NCBI GenBank assembly: GCA_046155815.1
Contig: JBJXFY010000307.1
Location: 1-9,683, forward strand
Direction of reading: 5' to 3'
Origin: JBJXFY01 sp046155815
GTDB taxonomy: Bacteria; Verrucomicrobiota; Verrucomicrobiia; Limisphaerales; CAIMTB01
DNA: 9,683 nt
Both the position numbers and the translations under genes were made by a program. Of the stretch, positions 1 to 5,295 are shown piece by piece. The number at the start of each line of letters is the position of its first letter. Position 1 is the stretch's first letter. Below the pieces are notes generated by a model. The model saw nothing but the letters and a program-made list of their open reading frames with translations. It was not told where the DNA came from and made no database searches.

Positions 1-203
1 GTCCGCTGGCAGCGTGCCACCCGTGGTTTGAGCCAGGCCGTCCGGCCAGTGCCGGGGTGTTCCGCGCTCGCCGGCGGCGGCAAAAAATCCGGTGGCGTGT
101 TCGGGGTCGCTCGTTATCTTGCCCGTCCTTTCGCAGGCGGACGGACAAGATCTCGGTTCGTTCGTACGTTGGAGCGGGGCAGCAACCAAAAATTTCAGGT
201 CCA
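1..203. other. Region upstream of the DksA-like gene, containing a long imperfect hairpin
   Basis: No supportable gene is visible here. An open frame continues upstream of the chosen DksA-like start as far as a TTG at 57, but those 49 residues are arginine-rich and unlike the family. The main structure is an inverted repeat at 116-128 and 139-151: 13 pairs with one mismatch (122/145) and a 10-base loop. Neither side is followed by a T-run, so it is not a typical intrinsic terminator. It may be a leader structure of the dksA-rpmG-rpsR unit or the end of an upstream transcript. No convincing -35/-10 pair and no copy of the palindrome found before znuA were seen. Confidence 0.5.
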
Positions 204-791
204 GTGAGCGTCAAGAAAACGACCGTCAAGAAGCCCGAGGCCGCGTCCGTGAAGGGCAAGGCCGTCGGTGCGGCCACCGCGGCGGCCATCCTCGGGCGCG
301 CCGGCCCCGGAGGCTCGCGGCAACCCGCCGTGAAGCACAACCCGGAGTGGGACCGGTTCCGCGAGAACCTGCTTGACCTGCGAGAGCAGCTGGCCAGGCA
401 GATGAACGGCCTTGCGAAGGAGTCCGCCGAGGAGATGCCCGGCTACTCCATGCACATGGCCGACTCGGGCACGGACAACTTCGACCGCGACTTTGCGCTG
501 AGCCTGCTCTCCAGCGACCAGGACGCCATCTACGAGATCGACGAGGCGCTCAAGCGCATTGAAAAGGGCACCTACGGCACCTGCGAGCTGACCGGGAAGG
601 CCATTCCCAAGGCCCGTCTGGAGGCCATCCCCTGGGCACGCTTCACCGTCGAGGCACAGGCGCAGCTCGAGCGCGACGGCGCGCTGCGCCACCGCCGCCT
701 TGGAGCCCTCGGCTCGCTTGAGACCGGCGGCCCGTCGGACATCGACGATGACGACGAGGTCGAGGAGAAGCCTGCCAAAGAGAAGGAATAG
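204..791 (+). CDS. TraR/DksA-family regulator with a degenerate zinc finger (195 aa)
   Basis: DksA-family proteins enter the RNA polymerase secondary channel and adjust transcription, often with ppGpp; this member's exact targets are unknown. I chose GTG 204 because homology-like sequence lies well downstream and the frame upstream looks non-coding; the start is uncertain. Residues 1-45 are a Lys/Ala-rich, basic tail. Residues 46-122 look like the helical coiled-coil part, with an acidic tip-like DNFD at 91-94. Residues 124-156 match the family zinc finger (RLEAIPWA at 138-145), but of the four expected Cys positions only C127 remains; the others are T130, T148 and A151 at exactly the canonical spacing. 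The tail is acidic then Lys/Glu-rich. It lies 22 bases before rpmG and shares a terminated unit with two ribosomal protein genes lacking zinc ligands. This resembles DksA2-type zinc-independent paralogues, known Zur targets in pseudomonads; that parallel is inference. Confidence 0.85.
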   Translation: MSVKKTTVKKPEAASVKGKAVGAATAAAILGRAGPGGSRQPAVKHNPEWDRFRENLLDLREQLARQMNGLAKESAEEMPGYSMHMADSGTDNFDRDFALSLLSSDQDAIYEIDEALKRIEKGTYGTCELTGKAIPKARLEAIPWARFTVEAQAQLERDGALRHRRLGALGSLETGGPSDIDDDDEVEEKPAKEKE

Positions 792-813
792 ACGCCTCGT
801 CCCCTCATTTCCC

Positions 814-981
814 ATGCCCCGCGAGATCATCACCATCGAATGCACCGAGGCGCGCAAGCTCGGCGCGAGCCCGAGCCGCTACACCACCACGCGCAACAAG
901 AAGACCAAGGCCGAGAAGCTGGAGCTGAAGAAGTTCAACCCCGCCCTCCGCCGCCACACCGTGCACCGCGAGATCAAATAA
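814..981 (+). CDS. rpmG: 50S ribosomal protein bL33, C-minus type (55 aa)
   Basis: This is a small protein of the large ribosomal subunit, near the tRNA exit site. Length and core (RYTTTRNKKTKAEKLELKKF, residues 22-41, and RRHTVHREIK at the end) are typical. C-plus bL33 carries two CxxC pairs that bind zinc. Here the first pair is C10/A13 and the second N42/L45, so zinc cannot be bound in the usual way; the FNPALRRH segment resembles the zinc-free E. coli form. ATG 814 is the only sensible start; the sequence before it is CATTTCCC, with no Shine-Dalgarno motif. The gene sits between the DksA-like gene and rpsR (4-base gap). Many bacteria keep zinc-free ribosomal paralogues under Zur control; whether a second rpmG exists elsewhere cannot be seen here. 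Confidence 0.95.
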   Translation: MPREIITIECTEARKLGASPSRYTTTRNKKTKAEKLELKKFNPALRRHTVHREIK

Positions 982-985
982 TTTC

Positions 986-1240
986 ATGCCACGCAAGACC
1001 AACACCGAGCGGTCCAAGAGCGGCAACCGCAAGCCCACCGAGGCGCGCACCCCGCGGCCGAAGCCCAAGATTGACTTCACCGTGGACGCCTTGGACTACC
1101 GGAACGTGAACCTGCTCAAGCAGTTTGTGACCGAGCAGGGGCGCATCCTGCCCCGCAAGTACACCGCCCTGCCGGCGCACTACCAGCGCCGCCTGACGCT
1201 CGCCATCAAGCGGGCGCGGCAGATGCTGCTGATGAAGTAG
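986..1240 (+). CDS. rpsR: 30S ribosomal protein bS18 without cysteines (84 aa)
   Basis: This is a protein of the small subunit platform. The conserved core is clear: an LDYRNVNLLKQFVTEQGRIL stretch at 36-55 and QRRLTLAIKRARQMLL at about 67-82. The first 30 residues are a basic Pro/Lys/Arg-rich tail. There is no cysteine, so it is a zinc-independent form; zinc-binding bS18 proteins have cysteines before the IDY-type motif. The usual rpsR neighbours (rpsF, ssb, rplI) are absent; instead it follows rpmG by 4 bases and ends 7 bases before a strong terminator. This placement suits a paralogue rather than the housekeeping copy, but many housekeeping bS18 proteins also lack zinc ligands, so paralogy is inference. 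Confidence 0.95.
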   Translation: MPRKTNTERSKSGNRKPTEARTPRPKPKIDFTVDALDYRNVNLLKQFVTEQGRILPRKYTALPAHYQRRLTLAIKRARQMLLMK

Positions 1241-1247
1241 GCCTGCG

Positions 1248-1286
1248 CCCGCGCGCTCCGGCGCCGGAACGCGCGGGTTGCTTTTT
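1248..1286 (+). terminator. Strong intrinsic terminator after rpsR
   Basis: CCCGCGCG (1248-1255) pairs perfectly with CGCGCGGG (1270-1277). Between them TCCGG (1257-1261) pairs with CCGGA (1264-1268), giving a long two-part GC stem. TTGCTTTTT follows directly. This is a textbook Rho-independent terminator and ends the dksA-rpmG-rpsR unit, so znuA needs its own promoter. Confidence 0.88.
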
Positions 1287-1306
1287 GCGCGTGCATTGCA
1301 AATGAT
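1278..1306 (+). promoter_or_regulatory. Possible znuA promoter overlapping the terminator T-run
   Basis: TTGCTT (1278-1283) and AATGAT (1301-1306) are 17 bases apart, a weak match to the -35/-10 hexamers. The -10 element would lie inside the palindrome at 1297-1311 and transcription would begin at about 1313-1314, making znuA leaderless. The arrangement suits repression by occlusion, but the hexamers are poor and this is a guess. Confidence 0.3.
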
Positions 1307-1311
1307 TTGCG
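1297..1311 (+). promoter_or_regulatory. Predicted Zur box in front of znuA
   Basis: TGCAAATGATTTGCG contains a perfect 6-1-6 palindrome (GCAAAT, G, ATTTGC at 1298-1310). It agrees at 12 of 15 positions with TGAAAATGATTTTCA, the actinobacterial 7-1-7 Zur/Fur-type operator pattern as I recall it. Short TGCAT/ATGCA arms flank it. It sits 2 bases before the znuA ATG and heads an operon that encodes a Fur-family protein. Binding by the product of the gene at 3823-4335 is inferred. Confidence 0.65.
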
Positions 1312-1313
1312 TC

Positions 1314-2246
1314 ATGCACCCCCGCCTCGCCGCCCTGCTCCTGGCCGTGCTCGGCTGGATCGGGCCGTGGTCCGCCCCGGCCGCGCCGCTGCGCGTCCTC
1401 ACCACGCTTCCACCCCTCCAGGCCGTCGCCGCGGACATCGTCGGCACGTATGGACAGGTCGAGAACTGGCTGGCCGGCGGTGGCGACCCGCATGACTTCC
1501 AGTTCACCGCGCGCGACCTGCGCCGGCTTCAGGATGCGGACCTGCTCATTGTCAACGGCCTCGGCCTGGAAGCCTGGCTCCAGCGCGCGCTCCAGCGCGC
1601 CGGCCAGCCGCCCCGCCTCCGCGTTGTTGAGGCCGCCGCCGGCATTCCCCTCAGCGCCCTCATCGTCGGGCAGTGCGCGGACCATGATCATGGCCACGAG
1701 GGCCACGAGCATCACCAGCATCCGATCAACCCGCACGTCTGGCTCGACCCGGTGCTGGTCCGGTACATGGTCACGAACATCTGGCAGGCCGTAGCCGCTG
1801 CGGATCCGGCGAACGCCGCCGGTTACCAGCGCAACGCGGAGGCGCTTGTGGAACGCCTGCGCGTCCTCGACGAGGAGTTTGAGCGCCGCCTCGGCCCTGT
1901 CCGCCAGCAACCCTTCATCGCGTACCACGACGCGTTTCCCTATCTCGTGCGCCGTTACCAGCTCCGGCAGGCGGGTGTGGTCGAGGAGTCCGCCGAGGTC
2001 GAGCCCTCGGCCCGGCACCTCAGCGGGCTGGCCGCCAGCGTCCGGGCGGAAGGCGTGCGGGTGATGTTCATCGAGCCCGGCGGGGCGCGCCGTCTCGCGC
2101 AGCGGTTCGCCCAGGATCTCGGCCTGAACCTCGCCACGCTGGACCCGCTCGAGCAGACCGCGATGCCCGGCCCCGGCGCCTACGACGTCGCGATGCGCCG
2201 CAATCTCGACGCGCTTGAGGCCGCGCTGAAGCCCGCCGCGCAGTGA
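1314..2246 (+). CDS. znuA: ZnuA, zinc-binding protein of the zinc ABC importer (310 aa)
   Basis: This is a cluster A-I (TroA/ZnuA) solute-binding protein that captures periplasmic zinc and hands it to ZnuB. ATG 1314 gives a clean signal peptide: MHPR, a hydrophobic run to about W19, and APAA before a signal peptidase I site near residue 24; there is no lipobox. ATG 1302 and TTG 1278 are in frame, but they lie in the operator and the terminator T-run. Metal-ligand motifs are visible: H60 in GGDPHDF, H141 in INPHVWLDP, H205 in AYHDAF and D277 in TLDPLE. A His/Asp-rich loop at about 121-137 (CADHDHGHEGHEHHQH) is the zinc-scavenging loop typical of ZnuA rather than of manganese-binding relatives. 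The stop overlaps the znuC start by 4 bases (GTGA), indicating translational coupling. Confidence 0.93.
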   Translation: MHPRLAALLLAVLGWIGPWSAPAAPLRVLTTLPPLQAVAADIVGTYGQVENWLAGGGDPHDFQFTARDLRRLQDADLLIVNGLGLEAWLQRALQRAGQPPRLRVVEAAAGIPLSALIVGQCADHDHGHEGHEHHQHPINPHVWLDPVLVRYMVTNIWQAVAAADPANAAGYQRNAEALVERLRVLDEEFERRLGPVRQQPFIAYHDAFPYLVRRYQLRQAGVVEESAEVEPSARHLSGLAASVRAEGVRVMFIEPGGARRLAQRFAQDLGLNLATLDPLEQTAMPGPGAYDVAMRRNLDALEAALKPAAQ

Positions 2247-3013
2247 GCCAGCCCGCAGGCGAACCGGTCGTGGACGTGCGCGGGTTGAACGTCCGCCTCG
2301 GCGGGCGCCTGGTGCTGGCGGATGTGACGCTGCGGATCGTGGCGGGCGAGATGGTGGCCCTGATCGGCCCGAATGGCGCCGGCAAGACCACGCTGCTCCG
2401 CTGCCTGCTGGGCCTGCAGGCGGCGGAGGCCGGGGAGATCCGCCTCTTCGGCGAGACCGACCTGCGTCGCGCGCTGCCGCGACTCGGCTACGTGCCGCAG
2501 CGCCTGGCGATCGAGCGCGGATTCCACCTGACGGTGCGTGAGTTCCTCGCGCTTCGTGCGCCGGGGGCGGGGCGCTGGTTCTGGCGGCCGCGCGCCGCCA
2601 CGGATGCCGCGCTGGGCGAGGCGGCGCGCGAGCTGGGGGTGGACCGTCTCCTCGACCTGCTGGTCGCCACGTTGTCCGGCGGGCAACTCCAGCGCGTGCT
2701 CATCGCGTTCAGCCTGCTCGGCCGGCCGCAGCTGCTGCTCCTCGACGAGCCGACGGCCGGCGTGGACGCACCCGGCGAGCAGTCCTTCTACGAGCTGATC
2801 TCCGACGTGCAGCGGCGGCGCGGGCTCACGGTGGTTCTTGTGTCGCACGACCTGTCGCTCGTCCACCGGCACGCCACGTGGGTCTGCGCGCTCAATGGCC
2901 GCATCTGCTGCGAGGGCCGGCCGGACGATGTAATTCAGACCGACGCGCTGCGGGCCGCCTTCGGGCTGCAGGTGACCAGCTACGCACACGACCATTCCGG
3001 CCATGTTCACTGA
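2243..3013 (+). CDS. znuC: ZnuC, ATPase of the zinc ABC importer (256 aa)
   Basis: This is the cytoplasmic ABC ATPase that powers zinc import through ZnuB. All nucleotide-binding motifs are intact: Walker A GPNGAGKT (42-49), Q-loop Q86 in YVPQ, signature LSGGQ (144-148), Walker B LLLLDEP (164-170, catalytic E169) and switch H202 in SHD. The length is normal for the family. The GTG start at 2243 overlaps the znuA stop as GTGA. The last eight residues, AHDHSGHVH in part, are histidine-rich and could touch zinc, although His-rich tails also occur in other ZnuC proteins. The gene end overlaps znuB by 11 bases. By sequence alone a manganese transporter is possible; the His-rich ZnuA and the adjacent Fur-family gene favour zinc. 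Confidence 0.93.
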   Translation: MSQPAGEPVVDVRGLNVRLGGRLVLADVTLRIVAGEMVALIGPNGAGKTTLLRCLLGLQAAEAGEIRLFGETDLRRALPRLGYVPQRLAIERGFHLTVREFLALRAPGAGRWFWRPRAATDAALGEAARELGVDRLLDLLVATLSGGQLQRVLIAFSLLGRPQLLLLDEPTAGVDAPGEQSFYELISDVQRRRGLTVVLVSHDLSLVHRHATWVCALNGRICCEGRPDDVIQTDALRAAFGLQVTSYAHDHSGHVH

Positions 3014-3818
3014 GCCGTTTGTCCAGCGCGCGCTGCTCGCCGCGGCCCTGCTCGGGCCGGTTTGCGGTCTGCTCGGCGTGTTTGTCACCGCGCGGCGGAT
3101 GGCTTTCTTCAGCGACACCGTTGCGCACGCCGCGCTCACCGGCGTGGCGCTTGCCTTCCTGCTCAACCTCGCGGAACCGACGCTGCCGATGCTTGCCGTG
3201 AGCCTGCTGGTGGCCGGCCTGATGATCTGGCTGCGCGAGCACACGCGGCTGCTCAACGACACCATCATGGCGCTCCTGCTCGCCGCCTCGGTCGCCGTGG
3301 GTACCGTGCTGCTGAGCCGCACGCAGGGCTACCGCGGCGAGCTGCTGAACGCGCTGTTCGGCGACATCCTGGCCGTTGGCCCGCTGGAACTGACACTGGC
3401 CGCCGTGCTGCTCGTGCTGGTCGTGGCGCTTGGCGCGTGGCGGCTGAACGCGCTGGCGCTGTCCTCCGCGCACGCCGAACTGGCGCATGTCGCCGGCGTG
3501 AACGTTCGCTGGCTGAACTACGGCTTCGTCGTGCTGCTCACCTGCGTGGTGACCGTCAGCATCCGCCTTGTCGGCATCATCCTCGTCGGTGCGCTGCTCG
3601 TCATTCCGGCCGCGGCGGCGCGCAACGTCGCCCGGAGCCTCCGCCAGGAGCTGTTGCTCGGCGCGGCCATCGGCCTCTTCGGAGGCCTCGCCGGCACGGC
3701 GGCCTCCTGCGTGTGGGACCTGCCCTGCGGTCCGGCCATTGTGCTGGCGTGCCTCGTCGTCTTCGCCGCAACCTTGGCCCTCGCCCAGCCGCTGGACCGT
3801 CTACGCGCCGGGCGCTGA
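3003..3818 (+). CDS. znuB: ZnuB, membrane permease of the zinc ABC importer (271 aa)
   Basis: This ABC-3 family permease forms the inner-membrane channel for zinc. The protein is mostly hydrophobic, with about eight membrane segments (roughly 8-28, 38-56, 61-77, 86-104, 126-146, 172-207 as two, 217-236 and 243-262). Family landmarks are RRMAFFSDTVAHAALTGVAL (31-50) near the N-terminus and LVGIILVGALLVIPAAAARN (189-208), the region that contacts the ATPase and lines the channel. The length is typical. ATG 3003 lies inside the end of znuC, and zur begins 4 bases after the stop, so all four genes should be one transcript. Confidence 0.93.
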   Translation: MFTEPFVQRALLAAALLGPVCGLLGVFVTARRMAFFSDTVAHAALTGVALAFLLNLAEPTLPMLAVSLLVAGLMIWLREHTRLLNDTIMALLLAASVAVGTVLLSRTQGYRGELLNALFGDILAVGPLELTLAAVLLVLVVALGAWRLNALALSSAHAELAHVAGVNVRWLNYGFVVLLTCVVTVSIRLVGIILVGALLVIPAAAARNVARSLRQELLLGAAIGLFGGLAGTAASCVWDLPCGPAIVLACLVVFAATLALAQPLDRLRAGR

Positions 3819-3822
3819 GCCG

Positions 3823-4335
3823 ATGTCCCGCCACGCCCACGTCCACGGTCCCGGCTGCGGCCACCACGAAGGCCGGAAGTCGCCCGCCCTCGGCGACCTG
3901 ACCGACAAGCTCCGCCGCGGCGCCCGCAAGATCACCGGTCCGCGCCGCGCCATCCTCGACCTGCTTCGGCAGGAACCGCACCCGGTGTCCGTGAAGGACA
4001 TCCATGAGGCGCTGCCGAAGGGACTGTGCGACCTCGCGACCGTGTACCGCTCCACCCAGATGCTCGAGGACATGGGGCTGGTGAACCGCTACGACTTCGG
4101 CGACGGCATGGCCCGCTTCGAGGTGGTCCGCGAAGGCGACCACGCCCACCACCATCACTTGGTCTGCACCGCCTGCCAGCGGATCGTCGAGCTGGATGAC
4201 TGCCTGGCGGAGGCTTGGGAGCAGCGCATCGCGCAGTCCACCGGCTTCCGAACCGTGACGCACCGGCTGGAGTTCTTCGGCGTCTGCCCGGACTGCCAGC
4301 AGGCAGGAAAGGCAAAACGCCGCGCCCCGGTCTGA
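3823..4335 (+). CDS. zur: Fur-family metal-responsive repressor, probably Zur (170 aa)
   Basis: This is a winged-helix repressor that binds DNA when loaded with metal. The recognition-helix region DLATVYRSTQMLEDMGLVNR (70-89) and the GPRRAILDLL start of the fold (39-48) are clear. The dimer domain has HAHHHHLVC (107-115) and two CxxC pairs, C115/C118 and C155/C158, which form the structural zinc site. The N-terminus is histidine-rich (HAHVHGPGCGHH, 4-15), an addition seen in some family members. I call it Zur rather than Fur or Mur because it is the last gene of a znuACB operon headed by a Zur-box-like palindrome; the sequence alone does not fix the metal. It would repress its own operon. ATG 3823 is 4 bases after znuB; the frame is open further upstream, but there it overlaps znuB. 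Confidence 0.9.
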   Translation: MSRHAHVHGPGCGHHEGRKSPALGDLTDKLRRGARKITGPRRAILDLLRQEPHPVSVKDIHEALPKGLCDLATVYRSTQMLEDMGLVNRYDFGDGMARFEVVREGDHAHHHHLVCTACQRIVELDDCLAEAWEQRIAQSTGFRTVTHRLEFFGVCPDCQQAGKAKRRAPV

Positions 4336-4345
4336 GGCGCGGCGT
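4317..4345 (-). terminator. Intrinsic terminator between converging genes
   Basis: ACGCCGCGCC (4317-4326) pairs perfectly with GGCGCGGCGT (4336-4345) around a 9-base loop. Read on the minus strand, the stem is followed by TTTTGCCTTTCC, so it ends the small gene at 4363-4542. On the plus strand there is no T-run; the stem holds the last zur codons and the loop holds its TGA stop, so plus-strand termination would be weak. Confidence 0.75.
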
Positions 4346-4362
4346 CCAGTGTGCAGCGGGGG

Positions 4363-4542
4363 TCAGGCGGCGGGCTGGGGCTGAAGCTCGCCACCGGCCC
4401 ATTCACCGAGCTTGATGAACTCGCGCACCTTCCGGCGTTCGTAGCGGTGCTTCTGGGCCTTCTGGGGGCGGCTGTCCGTGTGCGGGAAGTGCCCCTTCTG
4501 GTTGGTGATCGTGTCGGCGATCTGCTCGATGGTCTTGGCCAT
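4363..4542 (-). CDS. Small basic protein of unknown function (59 aa)
   Basis: I do not recognise this family. From MAKTIEQ at 4542 the product is small, hydrophilic and basic in the middle (RPQKAQKHRYERRKVREF, 25-42), with a GHFPHTD segment (17-23), no cysteine, no membrane segment, and a Pro/Ala/Gln tail. The N-terminal IEQIADTITNQKG looks like an amphipathic helix. Support for a real gene is its own minus-strand terminator 18 bases past the stop, a plausible ATG start and a composition unlike the GC-driven shadow frames nearby. No Shine-Dalgarno motif is seen. The frame is open upstream to about 4689, but that part looks non-coding. It converges on zur; a link to zinc is not shown. Nucleic-acid or ribosome binding would fit the charge but is a guess. 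Confidence 0.6.
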   Translation of the reverse strand: MAKTIEQIADTITNQKGHFPHTDSRPQKAQKHRYERRKVREFIKLGEWAGGELQPQPAA

Positions 4543-4586
4543 GACAATGCTCGGGTTGGGGTTTTTGTCGGGAGATCCGTGGTCCA

Positions 4587-4627
4587 GGGAAGAAGCTTCC
4601 CGCACGGCACCGGGTGCCGCCGGGAAG
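4587..4627. promoter_or_regulatory. Alternative hairpins upstream of the small gene
   Basis: CTTCCC (4596-4601) can pair with GGGAAG on its left (4587-4592) or, as CTTCCCG (4596-4602), with CGGGAAG on its right (4621-4627). The right-hand pairing encloses CGGCAC (4605-4610) paired with GTGCCG (4614-4619), giving one long stem of 7 plus 6 pairs. The two forms exclude each other. On the minus strand this lies about 45-85 bases before the ATG at 4542. A regulatory role is inferred only from the pairing. Confidence 0.4.
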
Positions 4628-4707
4628 GGGCCACGAAGCACGCTCATACGTGACGGTCGTGTGATAAGCTGGTGACGGCCGGTGTTCAATCAAATCGTGG
4701 CGTACAG

Positions 4708-4724
4708 GGTGAAAGTTTTTCACC
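4708..4724. promoter_or_regulatory. Perfect palindrome, possible operator
   Basis: GGTGAAAGTTTTTCACC is a perfect 7-3-7 inverted repeat. Its TGAAA/TTTCA half-sites recall Fur-family operators, but the centre is two bases shorter than in the predicted Zur box before znuA. It lies upstream of the minus-strand small gene. No protein can be assigned to it from sequence. Confidence 0.35.
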
Positions 4725-4950
4725 GCCACCATGCGGGGAATCGGGCGGTGGATCGCGCTTACCGGCCCCGGATTCCCGGCGACGGGCCAACTCCGGAAGG
4801 CCGTCGCCCGCTGGCCCATCCACCGGCAGTCCGCGACCGGCCTTGGAACTGCCCTTGCCAACCCCACCTTCCGGCGGCATCAACGCGCGGAATTCTGAGG
4901 GACTCCGGTCTTCCGGGTCGGGCCGGGGTGGCGGGTATGGGATCGGCGCG

Positions 4951-5280
4951 ATGGATGTGGCCAACCTGAAGATCATCAAGCTCGGCGGTCTGACGAAGAC
5001 CCGGCAGGCCCGCGACCTCTGCGTGAGCATGGGCCTTGCGATGGCGCTGGAGGATTCGTGGGGCAGCGACATCAGCACCGCCGCCATCGCGCACCTCGCC
5101 CACAGCACGCCCGAGGCGTTCCGTTTCACCAGCACCGACTTCCAAAGCTACGTCACCGTCAGCACCGCCGCCGGCGCGCCGCAACGCCTGAACGGCTTCA
5201 TGGAGGCCTCGTACGCGCCCGGCCTGGGAATCACGCCCAAGCCGGAGGTGCTTGGGAAGCGCGTTGTCTGCGTGGAGTGA
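4951..5280 (+). pseudogene. C-terminal fragment of an enolase-superfamily (MR/MLE) dehydratase
   Basis: The 109 residues from MDVANLKIIKLGGLTK match the last third of mandelate racemase/muconate-lactonizing-type enzymes: the NLKIIKLGG strand with barrel lysines (6-14), ALEDSWGSDISTAAIAHLAH (32-51), and the C-terminal GFMEASYAPGLGITPKPEVLG (about 81-101). Cis-3-hydroxyproline dehydratase-like members look closest by memory. Full-length enzymes have about 370 residues, with an N-terminal capping domain and metal-binding Asp/Glu residues in the first two thirds; none of that is found upstream in any frame. The gene is therefore 5'-truncated and cannot be an active enzyme. ATG 4951 simply marks where recognisable sequence starts. 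The 3' end is intact and lies 15 bases before the next gene. Confidence 0.8.
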
Positions 5281-5295
5281 CCAGCCCCACTTCCC

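Larger units (their letters stand above)
4543..4950. other. Non-coding stretch with hairpins upstream of the small minus-strand gene
   Basis: No convincing gene is seen. Positions 4587-4627 hold overlapping inverted repeats and 4708-4724 a perfect 7-3-7 palindrome. From about 4731 to 4950 the sequence is GC-rich and reads as Pro/Ser/Gly-rich low-complexity peptide in its open frames, typical of non-coding DNA at this GC content. It probably contains the promoter of the minus-strand small gene and the breakpoint of the truncated enolase-family gene that follows. Confidence 0.6.

Noticed and set aside
57..203. Longer form of the DksA-like protein from TTG 57
   Set aside because: The added residues are Arg-rich, cross the hairpin at 116-151 and do not resemble the family.
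1278..1313. Upstream in-frame starts for znuA (TTG 1278, ATG 1302)
   Set aside because: They fall in the terminator T-run and the operator-like palindrome, and they add residues before a signal peptide that is complete from ATG 1314.
2180..3322. A 380-codon minus-strand frame opposite znuC and znuB
   Set aside because: ZnuC and ZnuB have all their family motifs on the plus strand. The antisense product has none.
4672..4950. Upstream extension of the enolase fragment frame
   Set aside because: It is a Pro/Ser/Gly-rich low-complexity sequence with none of the capping-domain or metal-site motifs.
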